Shown here: positions 8,472-16,427 of the stretch, in pieces
Layout: each line of letters starts with the position of its first letter
Position numbering within the stretch: position 1 is the stretch's first letter
Assembly (NCBI GenBank): GCA_035532115.1
Contig: DATKRO010000104.1
Span: forward strand, 88,226-152,225
Direction: 5' to 3'
Length of the DNA: 64,000 bases
Source of the DNA: Acaudatibacter sp035532115
GTDB taxonomy: Bacteria; Pseudomonadota; Alphaproteobacteria; Caulobacterales; Caulobacteraceae
Made by a program: the position numbers and the translations under genes
Notes under the pieces: model-generated
What the model saw: only the letters and a program-made list of their open reading frames with translations
Database searches by the model: none
Told to the model about the DNA's origin: nothing

Positions 8472-8710
8472 CCGCCGCTCATCGGCGGCAGGAAGGCCAC
8501 TTCCGCCATCGGCGACAGGCGCGCTTCGCCGCGCACGATGGCCCGGTCCACCGCCGTCTGCACGCCAGGGCCGCCGAGCGCCGCGCCGAGGGCGGCGTCC
8601 TCGCTCGCCAGCAGCGCCCTCAGGGCCGCGAGACTGGCCGGCGGCGGCTCGACGGCGCGCTCGCGCCACCCGGCCAGGTCGCCCAGCCGCCCGAACAGCA
8701 GCACGCGCAT
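8468..8710 (-). CDS. moaD: Molybdopterin synthase sulfur carrier subunit MoaD
   Basis: An 80-residue ubiquitin-fold sulfur carrier. It starts MRVLLFGRLGDLAG and ends EVAFLPPMSGG; the terminal Gly-Gly is the site that becomes a thiocarboxylate. It starts directly against the moaA stop (no intergenic base) and overlaps moaE by 4 bases. Small size and high Ala/Gly content make it easy to miss, but the context and GG tail are decisive. Confidence 0.94.
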   Translation of the reverse strand: MRVLLFGRLGDLAGWRERAVEPPPASLAALRALLASEDAALGAALGGPGVQTAVDRAIVRGEARLSPMAEVAFLPPMSGG

Positions 8711-9742
8711 CTAGCCGCCGGTGGTCGACATGTGCCGCGCCACCGCCGGCGAGGCGCCGCGCGCGATTTTGAAATCGTGACCTTTCGGCTTGGCGTCGAT
8801 CGCGGCGCGGATGGCGGCGACGAGGCGCTCGTCGCCGGCGCCCGAGCGGATCACGGCGCGCAGGTCCGCGGCGTCCTCGCGCCCGAGGCAGGTGTGCAAG
8901 GTCCCGGTGCAGGTGAGCCGCACCCGGTTGCAGGCCTCGCAGAAATTGTGGCTCAGCGGCGTGATGAAGCCGAGCCGGCCGCCGGTTTCGGCGACGGACA
9001 CGTAGCGCGCCGGCCCGCCGGTGGAGAGCGGCAGGTCGGTCAGGGTCCAGAAGCCGGCGAGGCGCCGGCGCACGCTCTCGAGTGAGAGGTACTGATCGGT
9101 ACGGTCGGCGTCGATCTCGCCCATCGGCATGGTCTCGATCAGCGTCAGATCCATGCCGCGCCCGTGCGCCCATTGCACCAGGGCGGGGATCTCCTCGGCG
9201 TTGTCGCGCGCCAGCGCCACGGTGTTGATCTTGACCTTCAGGCCGGCGTCCTGCGCCGCATCGATCCCGGCCACCACCTGGGCGAGGTCGCCGCCGCGGG
9301 TCAGGCGCGCGAAGAGATCGGGCTTCAGCGTGTCGGCCGAGACATTGATCCGCCGCACGCCGAGCCGGGCCAGATCGGCCGCGAACTTCGCCAGCTGGGT
9401 GCCGTTGGTGGTCAAGGTCAGCTCGTCGAGCGCCCCGGTCTCCAGGTGCCGCGCCAGGCGCTCGACCAGGGCGAGAAAGCCCTTGCGCACCAACGGCTCG
9501 CCCCCGGTGAGGCGCAGCTTGCGGGTTCCGAGGGCGACGAACGCCGAAGCGATGGCGTCGATCTCCTCCAGCGTCAGCACCTGCGCCTTGGGCAGGAAGG
9601 TCATGTGCTCGGCCATGCAATAGACGCAGCGCAGGTCGCAGCGGTCGGTGACCGAGACGCGCAGATAGCGCACCGTGCGGCCAAAGCCGTCGACGAGCGG
9701 GGCGTGCTTGCCGGGCGCAGCCGTGGCGTCATAGGGCGTCAT
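8711..9742 (-). CDS. moaA: GTP 3',8-cyclase MoaA
   Basis: MoaA is the radical SAM enzyme that starts molybdopterin synthesis from GTP. The 343-residue protein has the SAM cluster motif CDLRCVYC (C35, C39, C42), the LRLTGGEPLVRKG loop, and a C-terminal second cluster CEACNRVRLTCTGTLHTC (CxxC with a third Cys). It ends in Gly-Gly, as active MoaA proteins do. It is the first gene of the six-gene minus-strand operon and lies 28 bases from divergent mocA. Confidence 0.96.
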   Translation of the reverse strand: MTPYDATAAPGKHAPLVDGFGRTVRYLRVSVTDRCDLRCVYCMAEHMTFLPKAQVLTLEEIDAIASAFVALGTRKLRLTGGEPLVRKGFLALVERLARHLETGALDELTLTTNGTQLAKFAADLARLGVRRINVSADTLKPDLFARLTRGGDLAQVVAGIDAAQDAGLKVKINTVALARDNAEEIPALVQWAHGRGMDLTLIETMPMGEIDADRTDQYLSLESVRRRLAGFWTLTDLPLSTGGPARYVSVAETGGRLGFITPLSHNFCEACNRVRLTCTGTLHTCLGREDAADLRAVIRSGAGDERLVAAIRAAIDAKPKGHDFKIARGASPAVARHMSTTGG

Positions 9743-9770
9743 CGGCGGCTAACATAGAAAGGATCGCGGC

Positions 9771-10412
9771 TTGGCGACAGGGGGCGAGGTTCGGGAGGGT
9801 GAGATTGCGGCGGCGCTGGAGGCGATCGTGCTGGCCGGCGGTGCGGGCGCGAGGTTCGGCGGCGCCAAGCTGACCCATCCCTGGCGGGGCGGGGTGCTGA
9901 TCGACGGGGCGCTCGGCGCCGCCTTCGCCGCACCGGCCCGTCACGTCACCGTCGTCACCGGCGCGGACGCCGGCGTCGAGGCGGCGGCGCGGCGCTTCGC
10001 GGCGATCTGCGGCCAGGCGAAGCGCCTGCGCCTGGTCCATTGTCCCGATCACGCCCGGGGCATGGGCGCGACCTTGCGCGCCGGCGTCGCCAGCCTCCCG
10101 GCGGGTGCGGCCGGCGCCTACGTCTTCCTGGGCGACATGCCCCTGGTCCCGGCGTCGGTCGCGCCGGCGCTCGCCGCCGCCCTCGCCCGCGGCGCTGCCG
10201 CAGCGGCGCCGTCGCATCGGGGGCGGCGCGGACATCCGGTGCTGTTCGGGGCGGAGCTGTTCGAGGCGCTCGGCGCCCTCGCGGGCGACCAGGGCGCGCG
10301 CCAGATGCTGGAACGGCTGCGCGCGCGGCTGGCGCTCGTTGCGGTCGACGATCCCGGCGTCCTCGTCGACATCGACCGGCCCGCGGACCTGGACGGCCTG
10401 GCGCCAGGCTAG
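9771..10412 (+). CDS. mocA: NTP transferase, probable molybdenum cofactor cytidylyltransferase MocA
   Basis: A 213-residue nucleotidyltransferase. It has the LAGGAGARFGGAKL nucleotide-binding loop, VFLGDMPLV with the metal-binding Asp, and RGRRGHPVLFG; the last block is typical of MocA rather than MobA. It should convert Mo-molybdopterin to its cytosine dinucleotide form, used by xanthine dehydrogenase-type enzymes, which fits the nearby xdhC. The start is a TTG at 9771: AAAGGA ends 8 bases upstream and no better in-frame ATG exists. Family assignment versus other NTP transferases is an inference from motif and context. Confidence 0.82.
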   Translation: MATGGEVREGEIAAALEAIVLAGGAGARFGGAKLTHPWRGGVLIDGALGAAFAAPARHVTVVTGADAGVEAAARRFAAICGQAKRLRLVHCPDHARGMGATLRAGVASLPAGAAGAYVFLGDMPLVPASVAPALAAALARGAAAAAPSHRGRRGHPVLFGAELFEALGALAGDQGARQMLERLRARLALVAVDDPGVLVDIDRPADLDGLAPG

Positions 10413-10419
10413 TCGGCCG

Positions 10420-10673
10420 CTTCGACCAATCCGAAACGATGGCGCTTCGCCCGGGCGACGGCACACCGCCGACCTCTGCCGCACTCGGGCCATGCGCGGT
10501 GCGGGGCGCACGAGAGCCGTCGCCCGCAGCCCCTCCGCCGCCCGGCGTCGCCGCGCCGAGCGCCACCCCGTTCTCACGGGTGAGGAGGAAGTTCCCTTCA
10601 TCCTTCCCCGCGGCGGGGGGGTGGAAGGGGTCCGCTTCAACCCATCTGCAGCGATGGCGCTTCGTCCCGGGCG
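10420..10673. repeat. Imperfect 39-bp direct repeats bracketing a hairpin-rich gap
   Basis: The 330-base gap between mocA and the next gene holds no gene that I can support. Two similar 39-bp segments occur at about 10420-10458 and 10635-10673; both contain CGATGGCGCTTCG followed by CCCGGGCG. Between them is a G/C-rich stretch with TCACGGGTGAGG and CCCCGCGGCGGGGG, akin to the two-hairpin repeat found elsewhere in this window. Confidence 0.5.
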
Positions 10674-10769
10674 CCATTTCCCCGCCGGTTGACGGCGGAA
10701 CGGGGGGCGGGATGATGGCCAGGGCGCGCGAGGAGGACCACCGCGATTCGCAAGCTGCTGGCCTGGGCG

Positions 10770-11390
10770 GTGTTCGCCGGCGTGGTGCTCGCCGGGGGCG
10801 CGATCGTCTTTTCCATCTGGGACCTCGACCTGCGATGGCGCCCGAAGACGATCACCAGGGACCAGGCCAGGATTGCCCAGGATCTGGATCAGGCCGGCTG
10901 GGTCTCGCCGCACCTGAACGGCCCCAGGCTCTATATGATCTCGTACCGCGCCTGCTCCGACTGCATCCGCTTCGAGGACGAGGCGTTCCCGAAGCTGCAG
11001 GGGGCCGGCGTCGATACGCGGGTGATCATGATCGCCCTGCCCGACCGCAACGGCCTGGCGCACTCGACCGCGGCCGAGCGGGCGACGGTGGCGGAACTCT
11101 GGATCGGACGCAGCTGGAAGCTCTACCAGCAATGGACCGCGGTTCCCGCGCCCGCCTGGACCGCGCCGGGCATCGCTGGCGCCGATGGCGACGCCGCGCG
11201 CACCGCCGTGGTCGAGGCCGGCCGCGCCCTGGTGCGCGACCTCGCGCCGATGCTGGGCGCCAACGGAGTGCGGCTCGCCTTTCCGACGCTGATCTGGTGG
11301 ACCAGGGATGGGCGCATGCGCGCCTGCGCTTGCGAGAGCCCCAGATCGTACCGGTATGTGGAGGATGAACTCGGGGCGAAGGCGCCCTGA
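10770..11390 (+). CDS. Membrane-anchored thioredoxin-fold-like protein (hypothetical)
   Basis: About 206 residues from the GTG at 10770, with an N-terminal membrane segment, then LYMISYRACSDCIRFEDEAF, which places a CxxC (CSDC) where a thioredoxin-fold active site would be. FPTLIWWTRDGRM near the end resembles the cis-Pro strand (FPT). A periplasmic-facing thiol/disulfide or thiol-based role is an inference. The start is uncertain. A purine-rich AGGAGGA lies at 10731-10737, and an in-frame ATT at 10746 would give the more natural N-terminus (M)RKLLAWAVFAGVV; no in-frame ATG exists after the stop at 10713. Confidence 0.65.
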   Translation: MFAGVVLAGGAIVFSIWDLDLRWRPKTITRDQARIAQDLDQAGWVSPHLNGPRLYMISYRACSDCIRFEDEAFPKLQGAGVDTRVIMIALPDRNGLAHSTAAERATVAELWIGRSWKLYQQWTAVPAPAWTAPGIAGADGDAARTAVVEAGRALVRDLAPMLGANGVRLAFPTLIWWTRDGRMRACACESPRSYRYVEDELGAKAP

Positions 11391-11409
11391 CCGCCCGCCA
11401 CCGCGGCCG

Positions 11410-11670
11410 TCACCTCGGATTGAAGAGCCGCGAACCCTTGACGCGCTCCTTGTTGGCGGCGCGGGTCTTGGGGCCCTGGCCGCGGTCGGCCTCGGTCTTG
11501 ACCGGCCGGCGCGTGTGGTTCTCGCCGTGCAGGGCGCCGATGGGCGGACCGTCGTCGGTGGGCGACAGGCCCTCGGCGCCCGCCTCGGCGGCCTCGTCCA
11601 GCGCCGGCGGATCGGGTTCGGCGCCGGGCGGCGCGCCGGTGCGATCGAGGCTGGCGGGTTGCTTGGCCAT
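11410..11670 (-). CDS. Small hydrophilic hypothetical protein
   Basis: An 86-residue protein rich in Pro, Glu and Gly in its first half, and basic at the end (KTRAANKERVKGSRLFNPR). A strong ribosome binding site (GGAGGG, 6 bases before the ATG at 11670) and the non-random basic tail support it as a real gene. It is probably disordered. It is convergent with the thioredoxin-like gene and divergent from zapE. I do not recognise a family. Confidence 0.55.
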   Translation of the reverse strand: MAKQPASLDRTGAPPGAEPDPPALDEAAEAGAEGLSPTDDGPPIGALHGENHTRRPVKTEADRGQGPKTRAANKERVKGSRLFNPR

Positions 11671-11780
11671 CTGCGCCCTCCGCGGCTGGCGCCCCCGCGA
11701 GCAAAACCGCGCCCCCGACGGGCCGGTTCCGGCCGACTTCGCCGTTGAGCGGCGCGCCGGGCAAGGCTAGGCGGGAGCCG

Positions 11781-12932
11781 ATGCGAAGCCCGTTCCGCGC
11801 CGCCTACGAGGCGCGCCTCCACGGGGGCGCCCTGCGCCCCGACGCGGCGCAGGCGGGCGCCGTGGAGGCTCTGGCGCGCCTGGAGCGCGACCTCGCCGAG
11901 GCGCATCCGTCGGGGCTGTTGCGCCGGGCCAGGGCCGTGCGCGGCGTCTATCTGCACGGCCCGGTCGGGCGCGGCAAGTCGGCGCTGATGGACCTCTTCT
12001 TCGAGGCGGCCCCGACGGCGAAGAAGCGGCGCGTGCATTTCCATCGCTTCATGGCGCAGACGCACCGGCTGGTGAACGCCTGGCGCACCGGCGACGGCGC
12101 CGCCCGCCTGGCCCGTTTCGGCCGCCGCCGCGGCGACGATCCCATCGCGTCCGCCGCCGCGGTGATCGCCAGGGAGGCGCGGCTCTTCTGTTTCGACGAG
12201 TTCCAGGTCAGCGACATCGCCGACGCCATGATCCTCGGGCGGCTCTTCGAGCAGCTCTTCGCCGGGGGCGTCGCCATCGTGGCGACCTCCAACCGGGCGC
12301 CGGACGAGCTTTACCAGGACGGCATCAACCGCCAGCTCTTCCTGCCCTTCATCGACATGCTGAAGACGCACCTGGAGGTGGTGGCGGTGGCGGGCCGGCG
12401 CGACTACCGCCTCGATCGCCTGCGCGCCGGGCGCACCTGGTTCTCGCCGATCGACGCCGACAGCGAGGCCGGCTTCGATGCGCTCTGGGGCGAGATGCTG
12501 GGCGCCGACGCCGAGATCGGCGCGACGCTGGAGGTGTTCGGGCGCAGGCAGCACTGGCCGAGGGCCGCCGGCGGGCGCCTGCGCGCCCATTTCAACAGCC
12601 TCTGCGGCGAGGCGCTCGGGCCTTCCGACTATCTGGCGCTCGCCGGGCGGTTCCAGACGCTCTTCATCGAGGCCGTGCCGCGCCTGACGCCGGAGCGGCG
12701 CGACGCCGCCCGGCGCTTTGCGACCCTGATCGACACCCTCTACGAGGCGCGCGCCCGCCTGGTGGTGCTGTCCGCCGCCGAGCCCGCCGCGCTCTATCCA
12801 TCCGGCGACGGCGCCTTCGAGTTCCAGCGCGCCGCCTCGCGCCTGGAGGAGATGCGCTCGGCGGCCTGGCTCGCAGGTGGCGCGGACACGCAGGCGGCGC
12901 CAGCGAGAGCGGCGCCAGTGGACATGCCATAG
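11781..12932 (+). CDS. zapE: Cell division AAA-type ATPase ZapE (AFG1-like)
   Basis: A 383-residue AFG1/ZapE ATPase. It has Walker A in YLHGPVGRGKSALMDLFF, HFHRFMAQTHRLVNAW, Walker B FCFDEFQVSDIADAMI, IVATSNRAPDELYQDG and LFLPFIDMLKTHLEVV, in the family order. ZapE binds the Z-ring and destabilises FtsZ polymers in Escherichia coli; mitochondrial AFG1 works in protein quality control. The ATG at 11781 is preceded by GGGAG; an upstream TTG at 11745 is less likely. In many alphaproteobacteria this gene lies next to sdh genes, as here (sdhCDAB start 900 bases on). Confidence 0.9.
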   Translation: MRSPFRAAYEARLHGGALRPDAAQAGAVEALARLERDLAEAHPSGLLRRARAVRGVYLHGPVGRGKSALMDLFFEAAPTAKKRRVHFHRFMAQTHRLVNAWRTGDGAARLARFGRRRGDDPIASAAAVIAREARLFCFDEFQVSDIADAMILGRLFEQLFAGGVAIVATSNRAPDELYQDGINRQLFLPFIDMLKTHLEVVAVAGRRDYRLDRLRAGRTWFSPIDADSEAGFDALWGEMLGADAEIGATLEVFGRRQHWPRAAGGRLRAHFNSLCGEALGPSDYLALAGRFQTLFIEAVPRLTPERRDAARRFATLIDTLYEARARLVVLSAAEPAALYPSGDGAFEFQRAASRLEEMRSAAWLAGGADTQAAPARAAPVDMP

Positions 12933-12952
12933 CCCCAGGACTATATCACCGC

Positions 12953-13309
12953 ATGCCGTGGACGGTCGCTAACCACGACGATTTCGACCCGGGAGTTCGA
13001 CGTATTGCCAACGCAGGTACAGGACGAGTTGCTGGCGGCCACAGCCTTGCTGGAAACCTATGGACCGCCCTTGGCAGACCGCACGCCGATACCCTGGCCG
13101 GATCAAGGCACCCGAACATGAAGGAGCTTCGGTTCAAGGCGGCTGGCGGGGCGTGGCGGGTGGCGTTCGCATTCGATCCTGCACGACGGGCCATCCTGCT
13201 GGTCGCGGGCGACAAAGCGGGCGTGGCGCAAAGGCGATTCTACACGGGCTTGATCCGCAAGGCGGACAGCCGGTTCGACGCCCATTTGAAGCGTCTGACG
13301 GAGAATTGA
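12953..13309 (+). CDS. higB: HigB/RelE-family toxin with two compensating frameshifts
   Basis: The C-terminal two thirds match phage Gp49/HigB toxins: GRPHADTLAGSRHPNMKELRF, WRVAFAFDPARRAILLVAGDK and RFYTGLIRKADSRFDAHL. The first 12 residues (MPWTVANHDDF) also fit. In between, residues 14-38 in this frame are nonsense, while the +1 frame from 12993 to about 13066 reads EFDVLPTQVQDELL and LLETYGPPL, the expected family sequence. One extra G in the CCCGGG at 12988-12993 and one missing G near 13069 explain this. The frame is open overall (118 residues), but helices 1-2 of the toxin are scrambled, so activity is doubtful. Antitoxin follows 2 bases later. Confidence 0.8.
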   Translation: MPWTVANHDDFDPGVRRIANAGTGRVAGGHSLAGNLWTALGRPHADTLAGSRHPNMKELRFKAAGGAWRVAFAFDPARRAILLVAGDKAGVAQRRFYTGLIRKADSRFDAHLKRLTEN

Positions 13310-13311
13310 AG

Positions 13312-13632
13312 ATGGGCCGCACGCGCGAGGAGATCATGGCCGCCCTGCCCAAGGCGCGTCGGTCGCGCATAGACGCCCGCGCCGCTGAACTGCAGGGCGA
13401 GGTCGAGGGATTGAAGGCGCTACGACTGCTCGCCCAGCGCAGCCAGGACCAGATCGCCCGAGGTCTGGGCATCAAACAACCTTCCGTGCTCAAGATCGAG
13501 CGCCAGACCGATCTTTATCTGTCCACCCTGCGCCGCTTCGTGGAGGCGGCCGGCGGCACGCTGGAACTCAGAGTGGAACTGCCCGGCAAGGGCGTCCTGC
13601 ATCTGACCGGATTGGGAGAACTCAAGTCCTGA
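13312..13632 (+). CDS. higA: HigA-like XRE-family antitoxin
   Basis: A 106-residue DNA-binding antitoxin. A helix-turn-helix is seen in LAQRSQDQIARGLGIKQPSVLKIERQTD (residues about 41-68), followed by LYLSTLRRFVEAAGGTLEL, the standard XRE tail found in these modules. It starts 2 bases after the toxin stop, so the order is toxin then antitoxin as in higBA. It should bind the toxin and repress the operon promoter. The gene itself appears intact. Confidence 0.88.
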   Translation: MGRTREEIMAALPKARRSRIDARAAELQGEVEGLKALRLLAQRSQDQIARGLGIKQPSVLKIERQTDLYLSTLRRFVEAAGGTLELRVELPGKGVLHLTGLGELKS

Positions 13633-13770
13633 GATCGGCTGCGCTCCAGCCGTCATCGAGACTGCGGCGCCGCGTTCGCAGTCGTTCGAACGACTCTGAA
13701 GTTCGGGTCCAAGCCTGGCGGAGCGTCGAGTGGACTCCCCCAACGCGGGCAGTCGCGCACGGCGCCAAGT

Positions 13771-13797
13771 TTGACACCCCCCGCCCCGGGCTTAAAA
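13771..13797 (+). promoter_or_regulatory. Putative sigma-70 promoter of sdhCDAB
   Basis: TTGACA (13771-13776) and TTAAAA (13792-13797) are separated by 15 bases, 33 bases before the sdhC start. The perfect -35 box in an otherwise GC-saturated gap supports it; the spacing is a little short. Confidence 0.5.
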
Positions 13798-13829
13798 GGG
13801 CGGCGCGCTTTGCGAGGGAGGGGATCTGG

Positions 13830-14237
13830 ATGGCCGACGCCGCGCCGGGGCGGGGAGGCAGGCCGCAGTCGCCGTCCGTATGGATCTGGCGCTGGCACGT
13901 CACCATGGTCTGTTCGATCCTGCATCGGGCGGCCGGCGCGATCCTCTATGTCGGCGCCCTGGTGCTGATGGGCTGGGCGCTCGCCCTCGCCACCGGGCCG
14001 GACGCCTACGCCGCCTATACCGGGTTCCTGGGGTCGCTGCCGGGCAAGGCGCTGCTGTTCGGCTTTGCGCTCTCGGTCTTCTATCATCTCGCCAACGGCG
14101 TGCGGCACCTGGTCTGGGACGCAGGCTACGGCTTCGCGCCCCGGACGGCCGACGCCAGCGGGCTCGCCACCCTCGCTTTCGCCGTGGCGGCGGCGGTGGT
14201 GCTGTTTCTCTACGCCGGCCTGACGGGCGCGCTCTGA
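13830..14237 (+). CDS. sdhC: Succinate dehydrogenase cytochrome b556 subunit SdhC
   Basis: The 135-residue integral membrane anchor of complex II. It shows WRWHVTMVCSILHRAAGAIL near residue 20 (quinone-site Ser and Arg region) and the haem-ligand block FALSVFYHLANGVRHLVWDAG. Three transmembrane helices are evident. It is the first gene of sdhCDAB; the stop shares one base with the sdhD start. Confidence 0.95.
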   Translation: MADAAPGRGGRPQSPSVWIWRWHVTMVCSILHRAAGAILYVGALVLMGWALALATGPDAYAAYTGFLGSLPGKALLFGFALSVFYHLANGVRHLVWDAGYGFAPRTADASGLATLAFAVAAAVVLFLYAGLTGAL

Positions 14238-14632
14238 TGGCGAGGGTGCGCACGCCGCTCGCCCGCGCCCGGGGCCTTGGTTCGGCCAAGCACGGCGTCG
14301 GCCATTTCGTCGTCCAGAGGCTCACCGCCCTGGCCCTGGCGGGGCTGGTGCTCTGGGGCGTCGCCTCGGTGCTCGGCCTGGCGCGCGGCGGCTACGACGT
14401 CGCGGTCATGTGGCTGCACGCGCCGGTCAACATCGTCCTGGCCGTGCTGCTCGTCGTCGCCGCCTTCTGGCACATGCAGATCGGCATGCGGGTGATCATC
14501 GAGGACTATTTCGCCCGCACCTCCACCAAGTCCGCCTTGCTGGTGCTCAATGTGTTCGTCTGCTGGCTGGGGGCGGCGCTGAGCGTGGTCTCGCTGCTGA
14601 AGGTGGCCTTCGCCGCCGGAGTGATCGTCTGA
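14237..14632 (+). CDS. sdhD: Succinate dehydrogenase membrane anchor subunit SdhD
   Basis: A 131-residue membrane subunit with three helices. LGSAKHGVGHFVVQRLTALAL near the N-terminus and HMQIGMRVIIEDY (haem/quinone-side His and the conserved EDY) are diagnostic. It shares single-base overlaps with sdhC and sdhA, so the four genes are translationally linked. Confidence 0.95.
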   Translation: MARVRTPLARARGLGSAKHGVGHFVVQRLTALALAGLVLWGVASVLGLARGGYDVAVMWLHAPVNIVLAVLLVVAAFWHMQIGMRVIIEDYFARTSTKSALLVLNVFVCWLGAALSVVSLLKVAFAAGVIV

Positions 14633-16419
14633 TGGCCGCCTACGAGATCATCGATCACCAGTTCGACGTGGTGGTGCTGGGCGCAGGGGGCTCGGGCCTG
14701 CGCGCCGCGCTCGGCTGCGCCGAAGCCGGCCTGAAGACCGCCTGCATCACCAAGGTCTTCCCCACCCGTTCGCACACCGTCGCCGCCCAGGGCGGCATCT
14801 CGGCCAGCCTCGGCAACATGGGCGAGGACGACTGGCGCTGGCACATGTACGACACCGTCAAGGGCGCGGACTGGCTGGGCGACCAGGACGCCATCGAATA
14901 CCTGGTGCGCCACGCGCCGGCGGCGGTGTACGAGCTGGAGCACTGGGGCGTGCCGTTCTCGCGCACCGACGACGGCAGGATCTATCAGCGCGCCTTCGGC
15001 GGCATGACCCGCAACTTCGGCGAGGCGCCGATCCAGCGCACCTGCGCGGCCGCCGACCGCACCGGCCACGCCATGCTGCACACCATGTACGGCCAGTCGC
15101 TGAACCACGACGTCGAGTTCTTCATCGAGTTCTTCGGCCTCGACCTCATCATGGATGACGGCGTCTGCCGCGGCCTCACCGCCTGGAAGCTAGACGACGG
15201 TTCGCTGCACCGTTTCCGCGCCCAGACTACGGTGATCGCCACCGGCGGCTATGGCCGCGCCTATTTCTCCTGCACCGGCGCCCACACCCAGACCGGTGAC
15301 GGCGCCGCCATGGCGCTGCGCGCCGGCCTGCCGCTGCAGGACATGGAGTTCGTGCAGTTCCATCCCACCGGCATCTACGGCGCCGGCTGCCTGATCACCG
15401 AGGGCGCGCGTGGCGAGGGCGGCTATCTCACCAACTCCGAGGGCGAGCGCTTCATGGAGCGCTATGCGCCGAGCGTGAAGGATCTGGCCCCGCGCGACAT
15501 GGTGAGCCGCGCCATGACGCTGGAGATCCGCGACGGCCGCGGCGTCGGCGAGAAGAAGGACCACATCTTCCTGCACCTCGACCACCTCGACCCGAAGCTG
15601 CTGCACGAGCGCCTGCCCGGCATCTCCGAGACCGCGCGCATCTTTTCCGGCGTCGACGTCACCAAGGCGCCGATCCCGGTGCTGCCCACCGTGCACTACA
15701 ACATGGGCGGCATCCCCACGACCTACATGGGCGAGGCGGTGACGCGGCTGGGCGAGGACGCCGACCGCCACGTGCCGGGCCTGATGAGCGTCGGCGAGGC
15801 GGCGTGCGTCTCGGTGCACGGCGCCAATCGCCTCGGCTCCAACTCGCTCTGCGATCTGGTGGTGTTCGGCCGCGCCGTGGCGCTGCGCTGCGCCGAGACG
15901 CTGCAGGCCGGCGCGAGCCAGCCCGAGCCGAAGCGCGCCTGGACGGAGGCGCATCTCGCAAGATTCGACCGCTTCCGCCACGCCGCCGGCGCCACCTCAA
16001 CGGCGGCGCTGCGGCTGGAGATGCAGACCGCCATGCAGGAGGACGCCGCCGTCTTCCGCACCGGCGAGACGCTGAAGAGCGGCTACGATCGGCTCTCCCG
16101 GGTGGTGGAGAAGCGCGCCGACCTCGCCGTTTCCGACCGCGGCCTCGTCTGGAACACCGACCTGATGGAGACGCTCGAGCTCGACAATCTCATCGCCCAG
16201 GCCACGGTGACGGTGGCCGGCGCCCTCAACCGCACCGAAAGCCGCGGCGCCCACGCCCGCGAGGACTTTCCCGAACGCGACGACGAGAACTGGATGAAGC
16301 ACACCCTCGCCTGGTTCGACGACGCCTCGGGCAAGGTGGCGATCGACTATCGCCCGGTGCACATGAACCCGATGAGCAACGACATCGCCTCGCTGCCGCC
16401 CAAGGCGCGGATCTACTAG
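14632..16419 (+). CDS. sdhA: Succinate dehydrogenase flavoprotein subunit SdhA
   Basis: The 595-residue catalytic subunit oxidises succinate to fumarate in the TCA cycle and passes electrons to SdhB. It has the FAD site VVVLGAGGSGLRAALG, RSHTVAAQGGISASLGN with the His that carries covalent FAD, QFHPTGIYGAGCLITEGARG, HYNMGGIPT and the late LAWFDDASGKVAIDYRPV. Length and order are normal. Confidence 0.97.
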   Translation: MAAYEIIDHQFDVVVLGAGGSGLRAALGCAEAGLKTACITKVFPTRSHTVAAQGGISASLGNMGEDDWRWHMYDTVKGADWLGDQDAIEYLVRHAPAAVYELEHWGVPFSRTDDGRIYQRAFGGMTRNFGEAPIQRTCAAADRTGHAMLHTMYGQSLNHDVEFFIEFFGLDLIMDDGVCRGLTAWKLDDGSLHRFRAQTTVIATGGYGRAYFSCTGAHTQTGDGAAMALRAGLPLQDMEFVQFHPTGIYGAGCLITEGARGEGGYLTNSEGERFMERYAPSVKDLAPRDMVSRAMTLEIRDGRGVGEKKDHIFLHLDHLDPKLLHERLPGISETARIFSGVDVTKAPIPVLPTVHYNMGGIPTTYMGEAVTRLGEDADRHVPGLMSVGEAACVSVHGANRLGSNSLCDLVVFGRAVALRCAETLQAGASQPEPKRAWTEAHLARFDRFRHAAGATSTAALRLEMQTAMQEDAAVFRTGETLKSGYDRLSRVVEKRADLAVSDRGLVWNTDLMETLELDNLIAQATVTVAGALNRTESRGAHAREDFPERDDENWMKHTLAWFDDASGKVAIDYRPVHMNPMSNDIASLPPKARIY

Positions 16420-16427
16420 GAGCCCCG

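Noticed and set aside
9729..12590. Long open minus-strand frame across mocA, the thioredoxin-like gene and zapE
   Set aside because: It opposes three recognisable genes and its translation is low-complexity Arg/Ala/Gly with no family motif; such antisense frames are common in very GC-rich DNA.
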